Assembly: GCA_937920085.1 (NCBI GenBank)
Contig: CALETE010000011.1
Location: 62,001-126,000 of the forward strand
Direction of reading: 5' to 3'
Source of the DNA: an uncultured Alphaproteobacteria bacterium
GTDB lineage: Bacteria > Pseudomonadota > Alphaproteobacteria > Caulobacterales > Caulobacteraceae
DNA length: 64,000 nt
The stretch's first letter is position 1. Every line of letters starts with the position of its first letter. Positions 41,964-51,239 of this stretch are shown here, piece after piece. The notes under the pieces are model-generated. The model searched no databases, had not been told where the DNA came from, and saw nothing but the letters and a program-made list of their open reading frames with translations. The position numbers and the translations under genes were made by a program.

Positions 41964-42515
41964 CTAGACCAGTGACTTACCCATCCGCTTGAGCGGCACG
42001 ATCACCCCGCGAGAGGTCTGACCGTCAAAAGGCTCGAGAACTTCGTAGCCCATGGTGCGATAGAGGGGTTCGCCCGAAAGGGTCGCGGCCATTTCAGCGC
42101 GCCTGAAGCCTTCCGCCGCGGCGGCCGCCTCGCAGGTTCTGATCACCAGGCTCCCCACCCCCCTGCGGGCAAAGTCTGGGTGCGTGTACATGGCGCGAAT
42201 TCGCGCCGCATCCACGGCGGGGTCTAATTCTTTAGCATTTCGCCCCGGGGTCTGGTCGCCACCGAACAAGGTGGCCCGCCGGCTCCAGCCGCCGCATCCA
42301 ACGATCTGATGACCAAGCTCCACCAGAAAATAGGTGCCATCCAGGATCAGTTGGGTGTCGAGCCCCATGATCTCGTGGGAGGCTTCCACCTGTTCGGGGG
42401 AAAGAAACTCGGACTGAAGTCTGTCTATGGACAGGGTCATCAGGGCCGAAAGGTCGGCGAGGTCGGCCTGTGTGGCGAGGCGAATTTTCAGGGCGCGATG
42501 GTCAGAAAACGTCAT
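41964..42515 (-). CDS. GNAT-family N-acetyltransferase
   Basis: 183-aa acetyl-CoA-dependent acetyltransferase. The acetyl-CoA loop is R-R-G-V-G-S (motif A) near 117-122 after MYTHPDFA; IRLATQADLADLSALM is the usual N-terminal strand-helix, and YRTMGYE near 156-162 is motif B. Acceptor unknown. It converges on the TonB receptor across the terminator and is divergent from the serine hydrolase gene, with 186 nt between. Confidence 0.85.
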   Translation of the reverse strand: MTFSDHRALKIRLATQADLADLSALMTLSIDRLQSEFLSPEQVEASHEIMGLDTQLILDGTYFLVELGHQIVGCGGWSRRATLFGGDQTPGRNAKELDPAVDAARIRAMYTHPDFARRGVGSLVIRTCEAAAAAEGFRRAEMAATLSGEPLYRTMGYEVLEPFDGQTSRGVIVPLKRMGKSLV

Positions 42516-42701
42516 ACCGCGAATTTAGCCAGTCTGGTGCCCTGACGCCAATGCGGGATTGAAAACTGGTCCTCCGAAAGCAGAATCAGCCTGTCACTTC
42601 ACCGCCGCAGGGCGCGGTTACGGGGCACCTTTCGCAGATTGCCGGCTCGGCAGGCTTGCAGGACAGGTGACAAGTCCACAGGTCCGCGTCAGTGTTTGGC
42701 C

Positions 42702-43739
42702 ATGAGCACTCTGCCGAACTTGCCGCCACACCCCCAGGACACCCCCTGGCCAACAGTCAATTGGCCCACAGGCGACCTGCCCACACACCTGGATACATCG
42801 GCCTTTGCAGCGGCGATGGACCATGGCTTTGCTGGATTTGGCGAAACCCACGCCGTGGTCATTATTGTCGGAGGCCGACTGGTTTATGAGCGATATGGCC
42901 CAAACCATGGCCCCAATGTCACCTGTATGTCCTGGTCAAAGGCCAAAAGCATAACCCATGCCTTGGCGGGCCTTTTGGTCGGCGATGGGATTTTGGATAT
43001 CGAAGCGGCCGCCGATGTTCCCGAATGGCAGACCCCAGGCGACCCCCGCGGGGCGATTACAACCGACCAGCTCCTGCGAATGTCCAGTGGCCTCAGCTTT
43101 GCGGAGGTCTATGAGCCTGACCAACCCTCGGACACCATCGCCATGCTCTGGGGCGAAGGCAGCGAGGATGTGGCAAACTATGCAGCCTCACGCCCCTTGG
43201 CCTATACCCCCGACAGCTACTGGTCCTATTCGTCCGGAACGACGAACATTGTCTCCCGTATCCTTGCCAAGCGGCTGGATGCCTATGGCGAGGACTTCCA
43301 CGCCTTTATGCGAGAGCGGCTTTTCGCCCCCCTGGGCATGACCAGCCCAGTGCCCAAATTCGACAAGGCAGGGACCTTTATTGGCTCCTCCTTCTGTTTT
43401 GCGACCGCGCAGGATTTTGCACGGTTTGGCCTGCTCTATCTGCGGGACGGACGCTGGGAGGATCGACAAATTCTGCCGGAGAACTGGGCCGATTATGCGC
43501 GCATTCCAACCTGGCAGCAGGATGATGTCGTCGACGGCCCCTATGGCGCTCACTGGTGGCTAGGTATTGGCGGTCCCGGATCGTTTTCCGCCAATGGACA
43601 TGAGGGGCAATATACCGTGGTGGTTCCCGACCTCGACATGGTCTTTGTCCGCCATGGCAAGACACCGACCCCACAAAGAGAAGACCTCAAGGCCTGGGTA
43701 ACGGACACCATCAATCTCTTCCGGAGATCGCAACCATGA
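42702..43739 (+). CDS. Serine hydrolase of the beta-lactamase/D-aminopeptidase type
   Basis: 345-aa class C beta-lactamase-fold hydrolase without a visible signal peptide. Catalytic motif S77-x-x-K80 (MSWSKAKS), YSS near 180 for the second Tyr motif, and GHEG near 292 in the place of KTG. Such proteins are esterases or peptidases. The frame opens at 42639; ATG 42702 fits better. The stop overlaps the OPT transporter start by ATGA (43736-43739), so hydrolase and transporter are coupled, pointing to peptide or ester hydrolysis tied to uptake. Confidence 0.83.
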   Translation: MSTLPNLPPHPQDTPWPTVNWPTGDLPTHLDTSAFAAAMDHGFAGFGETHAVVIIVGGRLVYERYGPNHGPNVTCMSWSKAKSITHALAGLLVGDGILDIEAAADVPEWQTPGDPRGAITTDQLLRMSSGLSFAEVYEPDQPSDTIAMLWGEGSEDVANYAASRPLAYTPDSYWSYSSGTTNIVSRILAKRLDAYGEDFHAFMRERLFAPLGMTSPVPKFDKAGTFIGSSFCFATAQDFARFGLLYLRDGRWEDRQILPENWADYARIPTWQQDDVVDGPYGAHWWLGIGGPGSFSANGHEGQYTVVVPDLDMVFVRHGKTPTPQREDLKAWVTDTINLFRRSQP

Positions 43740-45748
43740 CCCCCCCTCTGGAAACGCCAGCACCGGCTCGCGTTGAGCTGACTCTAAGGGGGCTGGTGCT
43801 CGGGGTGTTGATCACCTTTGTTTTCACCGCCGCCAATGTCTATCTGGGCCTGAAGGTCGGGCTGACCTTTGCCTCATCGATTCCCGCCGCCGTGATTTCC
43901 ATGGCCCTGTTGCGGGGGGTCAAGACCTCGACCATCTATGAAAACAACATCGTCCAGACCGTCGCCTCGGCGGCAGGGGCCATGTCCTCGATTATCTTCG
44001 TCCTACCTGGACTGGTGATGATTGGCTGGTGGACAGGCTTTCCATTCTGGACCTCTTTCACCATCTGCGCCGCCGGGGGCGTGCTTGGGGTCATGTACAC
44101 AATTCCCCTAAGGCGAGCCCTGGTGACCCAATCAACCCTTCCCTATCCCGAAGGTGTCGCTGCGGCTGAGGTCCTCAGGGTTGGATCTGGGGCTACGGGC
44201 AATGACGGCGCCGGAGAAGGCAAGGCTGGCCTCAGTGCTATTCTGATCGGAACCCTCGCCTCAGCTTTTTTCGCCCTGGCCACGGCCACCGGGATCTTCG
44301 CCGCTGAAGTCGCGAGATATTTCCGCTTGGCCGCTGGGAGTGCCACGGGCCTGGGTGCCTCCATGTCCATGGCCCTGATTGGTGCCGGTCATCTGATGGG
44401 GATCGCCGTTGGCTTGGCCATGCTGACGGGATTGGTCATTGCCTGGGGCGTCGCTGTGCCAATCCTCACACACCTCGCACCTGCGGCAGGTCCTGCCGCA
44501 GACTTTGCCCAAGGGGTTTGGTCGCACAAGGTTCGGTTCATCGGCGCTGGTGCCATAGGTGTGGCGGCGATCTGGACCCTTGGCAAACTGGCCCTACCCG
44601 TCTGGCGCGGGCTCGGGTCCGCCCTTGCAGCACAGAGCCAAAGAAACAATCCAGGGGGCGGGGTCCTGCCAAGGGTCGAACAGGACATGCCCATCGCCTG
44701 GGTAGGCGTTGTCTGCCTTGTCTGCCTCATCCCGATTGCATGGGTGGTCGCCCACTTTGTCAGCGGTGGGGTGCTTTCTAGCCTGACCCTTCCCCTGACC
44801 TTGGGAGCGCTTGGCTATGTGGTCGTCGCAGGATTCGCGGTGGCAGCAGTCTGCGGCTATATGGCGGGCCTGATCGGCTCGTCCAACAGCCCGGTTTCTG
44901 GCATGGCGATTTTGGCGGTGCTCGGCGCGGCCCTGCTGACCCTGGCAATCGCCAAACCCCTCATCACCCATGGCGATGCAAAGCCATTGGTGGCCTTCGC
45001 CCTGCTGATCACCGCCATACTTTTGGCTGTTGCGGTCAGTGCCAATGACAACCTCCAGGACCTCAAAACGGGCCAGCTCGTCGACGCCACGCCCTGGCGC
45101 CAACAGGTGGCCCTGGTCGTCGGGGTCGTCGCTGGGTCCGCGGTCATTCCGCCGATCCTTGACCTTCTGAACAAGGCGAACGGCTTTGCAGGTGTCGCAG
45201 GTCACGCCATATCGGCCAACCCCTTGCCAGCCCCGCAGGCGACCCTGATCTCAACCATCGCCACCGGGGTCATCGAAGGCCACCTGGATTGGGGCTTGAT
45301 CGCAATCGGAGGAATCCTGGGCGTCGTCCTTGTGATCGTCGATGAGGGCCTGCGTGCCACCAGCCGCAACCGGCCAGATGGCCGGACCCTGTCCTTGCCC
45401 CCTCTCGGCGTAGGGATCGCTATCTACCTTCCGTCAACCGTGACCTTTCCGGTCGTGCTCGGGGCCCTCGCCGGCTGGATTTTCGACCGCTATGCCCTGG
45501 GTAAGCCGGGTGGCGAGGTCGCGCGGCGCTTGGGGGTCTTGATGGTGTCAGGCCTGATCGTCGGTGAAGGCCTGTTTAATGTTGCCCTTGCGCTGCTGAT
45601 TGTCGTGTCTGGCAAGGGGACCCCCCTGGCTATCGTGGGCGAGGCTTTTGCGGCGACCGGAACCGTTCTCGCAGGCTTAGCCTTTATCCTGGTCCCCTTG
45701 GGCCTCTATTTCTGGACTTGGCGGCGGGCCAAGGCTGTGGTGGCTTAA
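43736..45748 (+). CDS. OPT-family oligopeptide transporter
   Basis: 670-aa polytopic carrier of the OPT superfamily, about 16 hydrophobic segments. N-terminal TLRGLVLGVLITFVFTAAN and VYLGLKVGLTFASSIPAAV are family hallmarks; NIVQTVASAAG near 63-73 and a late DEGLRATSR loop near 537 also fit. Imports small peptides or metal-chelator complexes by proton symport. Translationally coupled to the upstream serine hydrolase, which may process the imported compound. A 62-nt gap separates it from the HIG1 gene. Confidence 0.9.
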   Translation: MTPPLETPAPARVELTLRGLVLGVLITFVFTAANVYLGLKVGLTFASSIPAAVISMALLRGVKTSTIYENNIVQTVASAAGAMSSIIFVLPGLVMIGWWTGFPFWTSFTICAAGGVLGVMYTIPLRRALVTQSTLPYPEGVAAAEVLRVGSGATGNDGAGEGKAGLSAILIGTLASAFFALATATGIFAAEVARYFRLAAGSATGLGASMSMALIGAGHLMGIAVGLAMLTGLVIAWGVAVPILTHLAPAAGPAADFAQGVWSHKVRFIGAGAIGVAAIWTLGKLALPVWRGLGSALAAQSQRNNPGGGVLPRVEQDMPIAWVGVVCLVCLIPIAWVVAHFVSGGVLSSLTLPLTLGALGYVVVAGFAVAAVCGYMAGLIGSSNSPVSGMAILAVLGAALLTLAIAKPLITHGDAKPLVAFALLITAILLAVAVSANDNLQDLKTGQLVDATPWRQQVALVVGVVAGSAVIPPILDLLNKANGFAGVAGHAISANPLPAPQATLISTIATGVIEGHLDWGLIAIGGILGVVLVIVDEGLRATSRNRPDGRTLSLPPLGVGIAIYLPSTVTFPVVLGALAGWIFDRYALGKPGGEVARRLGVLMVSGLIVGEGLFNVALALLIVVSGKGTPLAIVGEAFAATGTVLAGLAFILVPLGLYFWTWRRAKAVVA

Positions 45749-45810
45749 ATGGGACCTTTTGCGAAATTTCGTGAATCCCAATTTTCAGCGGGAGGGTTTA
45801 GGAAAAGTCC

Positions 45811-46011
45811 ATGCTGAAGATTATCAATTTCCTGATTCCAATCTCGCTGATGGCCGTGACCGTCGTGCTCTTCATGGGGCTGTTTGCCCTATTCAAAGGC
45901 GGCGACTTTGGCAGGTCCAACTCCAATAAGCTGATGAGACTGCGGGTCCTCATGCAGGCGATCGCCGTCGCCCTGCTGGTCGGGGCCCTCTGGTTCCAGC
46001 ACAGGACCTAG
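45811..46011 (+). CDS. HIG1-domain (twin transmembrane) protein
   Basis: 66-aa inner-membrane protein with two helices (about 5-27 and 44-62) joined by the polar, basic loop KGGDFGRSNSNKLMRLRVLMQ, the HIG1-domain pattern. HIG1 proteins associate with respiratory complexes III and IV in mitochondria and bacteria. The cobalamin adenosyltransferase follows 3 nt later, so they are co-transcribed; that pairing is common in alphaproteobacteria though the reason is unclear. Confidence 0.85.
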   Translation: MLKIINFLIPISLMAVTVVLFMGLFALFKGGDFGRSNSNKLMRLRVLMQAIAVALLVGALWFQHRT

Positions 46012-46014
46012 ACC

Positions 46015-46587
46015 TTGGTCACCCTCAACCGCATCTATACCCGGACCGGCGATAACGGGACGACGGCCTTGGCCAATGGCCAGACCGTCAGCAAGACCGA
46101 CCTGCGCGTGGCCGCCTATGGTGAGGTCGACGAAACCAATTCCTGTATTGGCTTGGCCCGGGTCCATACAGCCGGTCAGGCCTTGGACGGCATTTTAGCC
46201 AGATTACAAAATGAGCTCTTTGATCTCGGTGCTGATCTCGCAACACCTGCCAAAGTGAACGAAACCGAGGGATCAGTCCTGCGCATTCTGGAAGGCCAGA
46301 TTCAACGGCTCGAAGCTGAAATAGATCAATTAAATGAGGCCTTGCCGCCCCTGACGTCCTTCGTCCTGCCTGGTGGCTCTGCGGCAGCTGCGGCCTTGCA
46401 TCTGGCCAGAACCGTTGCCCGTAGAGCTGAACGCTCGGCCATTGCCCTGGTACAGTCTGGCCAGACTGTCAGTCCACCAGCCCTGCGTTATCTCAACCGA
46501 CTGTCGGATCTGCTGTTTGTCGCCGCCAGAGCCGCCAACGCGTCGGGACCAGGGGATGTTTTCTGGAAGTCCGGGGCTACGCGCTAA
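46015..46587 (+). CDS. cobO: PduO-type cob(I)alamin adenosyltransferase
   Basis: ATP:cob(I)alamin adenosyltransferase of the PduO fold, 190 aa, making adenosylcobalamin. IYTRTGDNGTTAL at 7-19 is the ATP-binding N-terminus; YGEVDETNSCIG and ARTVARRAERSA (near 131-142) are the other signatures. Start TTG 46015, 3 nt after the HIG1 gene. Its product is the cofactor the CarH/LitR-like protein near 5 kb would need, and also serves methylmalonyl-CoA mutase or ribonucleotide reductase. The symbol is uncertain: pduO/mmaB-type would be equally apt. Confidence 0.9.
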   Translation: MVTLNRIYTRTGDNGTTALANGQTVSKTDLRVAAYGEVDETNSCIGLARVHTAGQALDGILARLQNELFDLGADLATPAKVNETEGSVLRILEGQIQRLEAEIDQLNEALPPLTSFVLPGGSAAAAALHLARTVARRAERSAIALVQSGQTVSPPALRYLNRLSDLLFVAARAANASGPGDVFWKSGATR

Positions 46588-46589
46588 GG

Positions 46590-46853
46590 TTATTTTGCGG
46601 CTGCAGCCTTGAGCCTTGAGACCTCGGCCTTCGCCGCATCGCGGGCGGCATCGGTGCGGATAATACGTCCCGTAATTGAGGACAGGGCAATGGGCTGGGC
46701 ACATTCACGGGTGCGCCAATCCCACCACTTTCCGGATTCTTCACAACGCTGTCCGGGCCAGATCCAAACGATGTGGATCATGAAAATCGTAAGGGTCGTT
46801 GCGACAAAAACGCCAAAGATGATCTTGGTCTGGCGCTCGATTGTTAGCTTCAT
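46590..46853 (-). CDS. Small single-pass membrane protein, hypothetical
   Basis: 87 aa with one membrane helix at about 11-32 (IIFGVFVATTLTIFMIHIVWIW), a Cys/Trp-containing loop (RCEESGKWWDWRTRECA) with two Cys that could form a disulfide outside the cytoplasm, and an Ala/Lys-rich C-terminal helix. No family I can name. Converges on the adenosyltransferase with a 2-nt gap and is divergent from etfB across 156 nt. Codon use and length look like a real conserved small gene. Confidence 0.7.
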   Translation of the reverse strand: MKLTIERQTKIIFGVFVATTLTIFMIHIVWIWPGQRCEESGKWWDWRTRECAQPIALSSITGRIIRTDAARDAAKAEVSRLKAAAAK

Positions 46854-47009
46854 AGGGTCCGTCTTGCCGTAGATTTGCGGCGCCTGTGAGACGCTCGCTT
46901 TGAAAAACAGGTAACACTTATATGGCGGCGCGCTTGCAAACCCCGCTCAAATGGTTATGCCCCCAATCGTCGAATTTGTTGCAATGCATTTTGAGGCACA
47001 AGGCAAGTC

Positions 47010-47759
47010 ATGAAGGTGCTCGTCCCGGTAAAGCGGGTGATCGATTATAACGTCAAGGCGCGGGTCAAGGCCGACCAATCAGGCATCGACCTCGCCAATG
47101 TCAAAATGTCGATGAATCCGTTCTGCGAAATCGCAGTCGAAGAAGCTGTCCGCCAGAAGGAAAAAGGCGCCGCGACCGAAGTCGTCGCCGTTTCCATCGG
47201 TCCGGCCCAGGCGCAGGAAACTCTGCGCACGGCCCTGGCCATGGGTGCTGACCGCGCAATCCTCATCCAGACGGATGCTGATCCAGAGCCTCTGGCTGTG
47301 GCCAAGCTGCTGCAGGCGGTGATCGCTCAGGAAAATCCTGATGTGGTGATCATGGGCAAACAGGCCATCGACGGCGATAACAATGCCACGGGCCAAATGT
47401 TGTCGGCCCTGTTGGGCTGGCCCCAGGCGACCTTCGCCAATGCCATCGAACTTTCGGCGGGCAACGCCTCCGTCTGCCGTGACGTGGACGGCGGCATTCA
47501 GAATGTCGACGTGGCCCTTCCAGCCATTATCACGGCGGACCTGCGTCTCAACGAGCCACGCTATGCGTCCTTGCCCAACATCATGAAGGCCAAAAAGAAG
47601 CCCCTGGACATCACCGAGGCTGCGAGCCTTGGCGTCGACCTGGCGCCGCGCCTTTCGGTTGTAAAAGTCACTGAGCCGCCCAAGCGCGGCGGTGGGATCA
47701 AGGTCGAAACGGCCGCTGATCTGGTCAACAAACTCAAGACTGAAGCGGGGGTGCTCTAA
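47010..47759 (+). CDS. etfB: Electron transfer flavoprotein beta subunit
   Basis: AMP-binding beta subunit of ETF, 249 aa. MKVLVPVKRVIDYNVKARVK opens the family; NPFCEIAVEEAVRQKE near 37-52 and MGKQAIDGDNNATGQM near 115-130 are conserved. ETF collects electrons from acyl-CoA dehydrogenases and passes them to ETF-ubiquinone oxidoreductase. etfA begins on the last base of its stop codon (TAATG). The hydroxyacyl-CoA dehydrogenase gene downstream fits fatty-acid oxidation. Confidence 0.96.
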   Translation: MKVLVPVKRVIDYNVKARVKADQSGIDLANVKMSMNPFCEIAVEEAVRQKEKGAATEVVAVSIGPAQAQETLRTALAMGADRAILIQTDADPEPLAVAKLLQAVIAQENPDVVIMGKQAIDGDNNATGQMLSALLGWPQATFANAIELSAGNASVCRDVDGGIQNVDVALPAIITADLRLNEPRYASLPNIMKAKKKPLDITEAASLGVDLAPRLSVVKVTEPPKRGGGIKVETAADLVNKLKTEAGVL

Positions 47760-48703
47760 TGGCCGTGCTCGTCGTCGCTGATCACGACAATGCGTCCTTG
47801 AAGGACAACACACACAAGACGGTGACCGCCGCCCTGGCGCTTTCCAACGACGTCGACATCCTTGTGGCCGGTTCCGGTGCCAAGGGCGTTGCTGACGCCG
47901 CTGCCAAGATCGCTGGCGTTCGCAAGGTCCTGCTCGCTGAGAGCGACTCTCTTGGTCAAGGCTTGGCCGAGGCTGTCGAAGCCCTGATCGTCCCGCTGAT
48001 GGCCAATTACGATGCCGTCCTTACTCCGGCGACATCGCAAGGCAAGAATTTCAGCCCGCGCATCGCCGCCAAGCTGGACGTTGCCCAGATTTCGGAAATC
48101 GTTGAAGTCATCGATGCCTCGACCTTTGTCCGGCCGATCTACGCCGGCAATGCGCTCGAGACCGTCAAGTCTTCAGACGGGAAGAAGGTCATCACTGTCC
48201 GCGCCACGGCCTTCAAGGCAGCAGGCGAAGGCGGTTCCGCAGCGGTTGACTCCATCGATGCTGGCCCAGGGGCTGGTAAGACAACCTTTGTTAGCCAGCA
48301 GTTGGTCAAGTCGGCCCGCCCGGAGCTGACCGCAGCCAAGATTGTCGTCTCTGGCGGTCGCGCCATGGGTTCGGCAGAGGAATTCCAGCGGGTCATCGAC
48401 CCCCTGGCCGACAAACTGGGTGCCGCGGTCGGCGCTTCACGCGCTGCCGTCGATGCCGGCTATGCCCCCAACGACTATCAGGTTGGTCAGACCGGCAAGG
48501 TTGTGGCACCTGAGCTCTATGTCGCCATTGGTATTTCCGGTGCCATCCAGCATCTGGCCGGCATGAAGGACTCTAAGATCATTGTCGCCATTAATAAGGA
48601 CGGCGATGCGCCGATCTTCCAAGTGGCCGATTATGGTCTAGTGGCCGACTACAAGTCCGCCGTACCAGAACTGATGGACGCCCTGACCGCCGCCGGCGTC
48701 TAA
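47759..48703 (+). CDS. etfA: Electron transfer flavoprotein alpha subunit
   Basis: FAD-binding subunit of ETF, 314 aa. The C-terminal FAD domain shows SGGRAMGSAEEF near 197-208, DYQVGQTGKVVAPELYVA near 238-255 and GISGAIQHLAGMKDS near 257-271, all signature stretches. Start overlaps the etfB stop by one base. A strong terminator lies 20 nt after its stop, closing the etfBA operon before hbdA. Confidence 0.96.
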   Translation: MAVLVVADHDNASLKDNTHKTVTAALALSNDVDILVAGSGAKGVADAAAKIAGVRKVLLAESDSLGQGLAEAVEALIVPLMANYDAVLTPATSQGKNFSPRIAAKLDVAQISEIVEVIDASTFVRPIYAGNALETVKSSDGKKVITVRATAFKAAGEGGSAAVDSIDAGPGAGKTTFVSQQLVKSARPELTAAKIVVSGGRAMGSAEEFQRVIDPLADKLGAAVGASRAAVDAGYAPNDYQVGQTGKVVAPELYVAIGISGAIQHLAGMKDSKIIVAINKDGDAPIFQVADYGLVADYKSAVPELMDALTAAGV

Positions 48704-48723
48704 GGTTTCCACATCTGAATTCG

Positions 48724-48755
48724 AGAGCCGGGTCCATTGGCCCGGCTCTTTTTTT
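48724..48755 (+). terminator. Rho-independent terminator after etfA
   Basis: AGAGCCGGG (48724-48732), loop TCCATTGG, CCCGGCTCT (48741-48749), then a run of T to 48755. A perfect 9-bp GC-rich stem followed by seven T, 21 nt after the etfA stop. Confidence 0.93.
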
Positions 48756-48907
48756 GCCTGATCATCACCGACAACGCGGCGCCCAAGCCACAGTTCTGAC
48801 CCGCCATTCCGCTGCGTTGCAGCAAATCCTTGGCGACTGGCCCTCCAGCTATGTTAGAGAACTGTCATAGGCGACGAGCTGGGTCGCTCTCTTGAGGCTT
48901 AAGGCGC

Positions 48908-49786
48908 ATGGTTGATATCCGTTCGGTCGGCATTGTCGGCGCAGGTCAAATGGGCTCTGGTATTGCCCATGTGGTGGCGCTTGGTGGGTATGACGTCCAC
49001 CTGCATGATGTCAGCGCAGACAGGATCGAAGCCGGTCTGAAACAAATTGAGCGCAATATGAGCCGCCAGGTCGTGCGCGGTATCATCACGCAAGAGGCCA
49101 TGGACGGCGGCATAGCGCGCATCAAAGCGGCCCCGGAACTCCAGACCCTCGGGAATACTGATCTTGCGATCGAGGCGGCGACCGAGAACGAAGAGGTCAA
49201 GAAGTCGATCTTCAAGGCCCTCACACCCTATCTCAAGCCAGAAACCATTCTGGCCTCAAACACCTCGTCTATTTCGATCACCCGCCTCGCCGCAGCCTCT
49301 GATCGTCCCGATCGGTTCATCGGCCTGCACTTCATGAACCCCGTGCCGCTGATGAAACTGGTGGAAATCATTCGCGGGATTGCGACGGGCGCAGCGACCT
49401 ACGAGGTGGCGGTCAATTTCGCAAAGTCCCTGGGCAAGACCACCGCAAATGCCGAAGACTTTCCAGCCTTCATCGTCAACCGCGTTTTGGTGCCGATGAT
49501 CAATGAAGCCATCTATACCCTCTACGAAGGCGTCGGCACGGTCGACGCGATCGACACGGCGATGAAGCTGGGTGCCAACCATCCGATGGGCCCCTTGGAG
49601 CTGGGCGACTTCATAGGTCTGGATACGGTTCTGTCGATTATGAACGTCCTGCACGAAGGGCTTGCAGACTCGAAATACCGTCCCTGCCCCCTGCTCACCA
49701 AATATGTTGAGGCTGGTTGGCTGGGTCGCAAATCCGGCCGGGGCTTTTATGACTATCGCGGCGAGACCCCAATCCCGACCCGCTAG
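48908..49786 (+). CDS. hbdA: 3-hydroxybutyryl-CoA dehydrogenase
   Basis: NAD(P)-dependent 3-hydroxyacyl-CoA dehydrogenase, 292 aa. Rossmann motif GAGQMGSGIA at 11-20; catalytic His141 in GLHFMNPVP; Asn/Ser-rich SNTSSISIT near 117-125; C-terminal dimerisation domain with GANHPMGPLELGDFIGLD. It oxidises 3-hydroxybutyryl-CoA in fatty-acid or polyhydroxybutyrate metabolism. It follows etfBA but is separated by the terminator and 150 nt, so has its own promoter. Confidence 0.93.
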   Translation: MVDIRSVGIVGAGQMGSGIAHVVALGGYDVHLHDVSADRIEAGLKQIERNMSRQVVRGIITQEAMDGGIARIKAAPELQTLGNTDLAIEAATENEEVKKSIFKALTPYLKPETILASNTSSISITRLAAASDRPDRFIGLHFMNPVPLMKLVEIIRGIATGAATYEVAVNFAKSLGKTTANAEDFPAFIVNRVLVPMINEAIYTLYEGVGTVDAIDTAMKLGANHPMGPLELGDFIGLDTVLSIMNVLHEGLADSKYRPCPLLTKYVEAGWLGRKSGRGFYDYRGETPIPTR

Positions 49787-49936
49787 AGCTGGGCCCGGGA
49801 GGTGAAGGCCGCTTATCGGATCGAATTAGGGTCTAAGTTTATGAATAAGCGCTGCCTATCAGGGGCAAGCGTCTAATTGGGTCGACTTGATCAGCGTCCC
49901 TAGACGATACTGACGGATGATTCGGATCGGCGAAAC

Positions 49937-51208
49937 ATGCGACGCCTAACCCTGCCTCTGCTGACGGCCAGCTATTTCATGGTGGCCATGATTGTCGCCC
50001 TGTTCATTTGGCGCAGCGGTGGTGGCTGGGGTGCGGGCGTCGCCGCCATCATTGGCACTTTGGGCCTTTGTTTTGCCTTCCACGGTCTTATTAGTCGCGC
50101 GCTTGAAACAAACGCCCTGCGCGGCGAACTCGAAGCCATTCGCGAGGCCCACCGCATTGTCATTGATCAGATGGAGCGGATGGACCGCCGGGTAGCTGAC
50201 GTGGTGGAGATCACCACCGTTGACGCCCAGCGCCGATCCGAAGAACTGACCACCGAGGTCCACCTGCTGGAGGATTTGGTTCAGCGGATGAGCCAGAAGC
50301 TGGAGGAACGCCTCGCCTCGGCAACCGTGGCCGGTGCCGCCCCTCGCGAACTAGATCGGAACCATCGTCAATCGGTCGCCCTGCTGGAGACCGTGCGCCA
50401 AGCCCTGGCTGATAATCGGGTTGATCTCTACCTGCAGCCGGTCGTGAACCTGCCACAGCGGCGCACAGTGTTTTACGAAAGTTTCTCCCGCCTGCGCGAT
50501 GAGAGCGGCCGGGTGATGATGCCGGCCGAATATCTGACGGTGGCTGAGCCCGAGGGTCTGGTCACGGCTATTGATAACCTGCTGTTGTTCCGTTGCGTTC
50601 AAATCGTCCGCCGTCTGGCTAAGACCGATAAGAAAATCGGAATCTTCTGCAATGTCTCCATGGGCAGCCTGGGTGATGAAACCTTCTTCCCGCAGTTCCT
50701 GGAGCTTCTGTCAGAAAACCGCGACCTGGCTGGAGCTCTGATCTTCGAGTTTGGTCAGGCCGCCTTTGACACCCGTGGATCGGTTGAAGCCCGCAATATG
50801 GGCAAGCTGGCCGATCTCGGCTTCCGCTTTAGCCTGGACAAAATCGTCGACCTGGACCTCGATTTCCAAGACCTGGCTCGTTCCGATGTGAAGTTCATCA
50901 AGATCGGCGCTCAATTCCTGCTCGACCAATTGGTAGAGACTGATGAAGGCCTGATCCTAAAGGCCATGCCGGACCTCGCCGCCCAGGACTTCTCAGCCCT
51001 GACCCAACGCTATGGTGTCGAAATCATCGTTGAAAAGGTTGAAGCCGAGCGTCAGATCGTCGACATCCTCGAACTCGAAATTGGGTATGGTCAAGGCCAT
51101 CTGTTCGGCGAGCCCCGCCCAATCCGCGATGCGGTTCTGGCAGAAACCTCGCCCCCTTCAGATTTCATGCGCCCGACGACCCGCAAGCGGGTTCGACGCC
51201 GCGGTTGA
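49937..51208 (+). CDS. tipF: TipF-like c-di-GMP-binding EAL protein
   Basis: 423-aa inner-membrane protein: two helices (about 7-24 and 33-52), a coiled coil (about 55-130) and a C-terminal EAL-fold domain (about 150-405). EAL signatures are degenerate: ESF at 181-183 for EAL, Asn239 in CNVS, Glu271 and Asp301-Lys302 for the DD pair. This is the layout of Caulobacter TipF, a c-di-GMP-binding, catalytically inactive protein that positions flagellar assembly at the new pole. It stands 150 nt after hbdA and 31 nt before the HAD gene. The C-terminus is basic (RKRVRRRG). Confidence 0.87.
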   Translation: MRRLTLPLLTASYFMVAMIVALFIWRSGGGWGAGVAAIIGTLGLCFAFHGLISRALETNALRGELEAIREAHRIVIDQMERMDRRVADVVEITTVDAQRRSEELTTEVHLLEDLVQRMSQKLEERLASATVAGAAPRELDRNHRQSVALLETVRQALADNRVDLYLQPVVNLPQRRTVFYESFSRLRDESGRVMMPAEYLTVAEPEGLVTAIDNLLLFRCVQIVRRLAKTDKKIGIFCNVSMGSLGDETFFPQFLELLSENRDLAGALIFEFGQAAFDTRGSVEARNMGKLADLGFRFSLDKIVDLDLDFQDLARSDVKFIKIGAQFLLDQLVETDEGLILKAMPDLAAQDFSALTQRYGVEIIVEKVEAERQIVDILELEIGYGQGHLFGEPRPIRDAVLAETSPPSDFMRPTTRKRVRRRG

Positions 51209-51239
51209 CCCCTGGCCTCGTGGCAGCTACCGCCCAACT

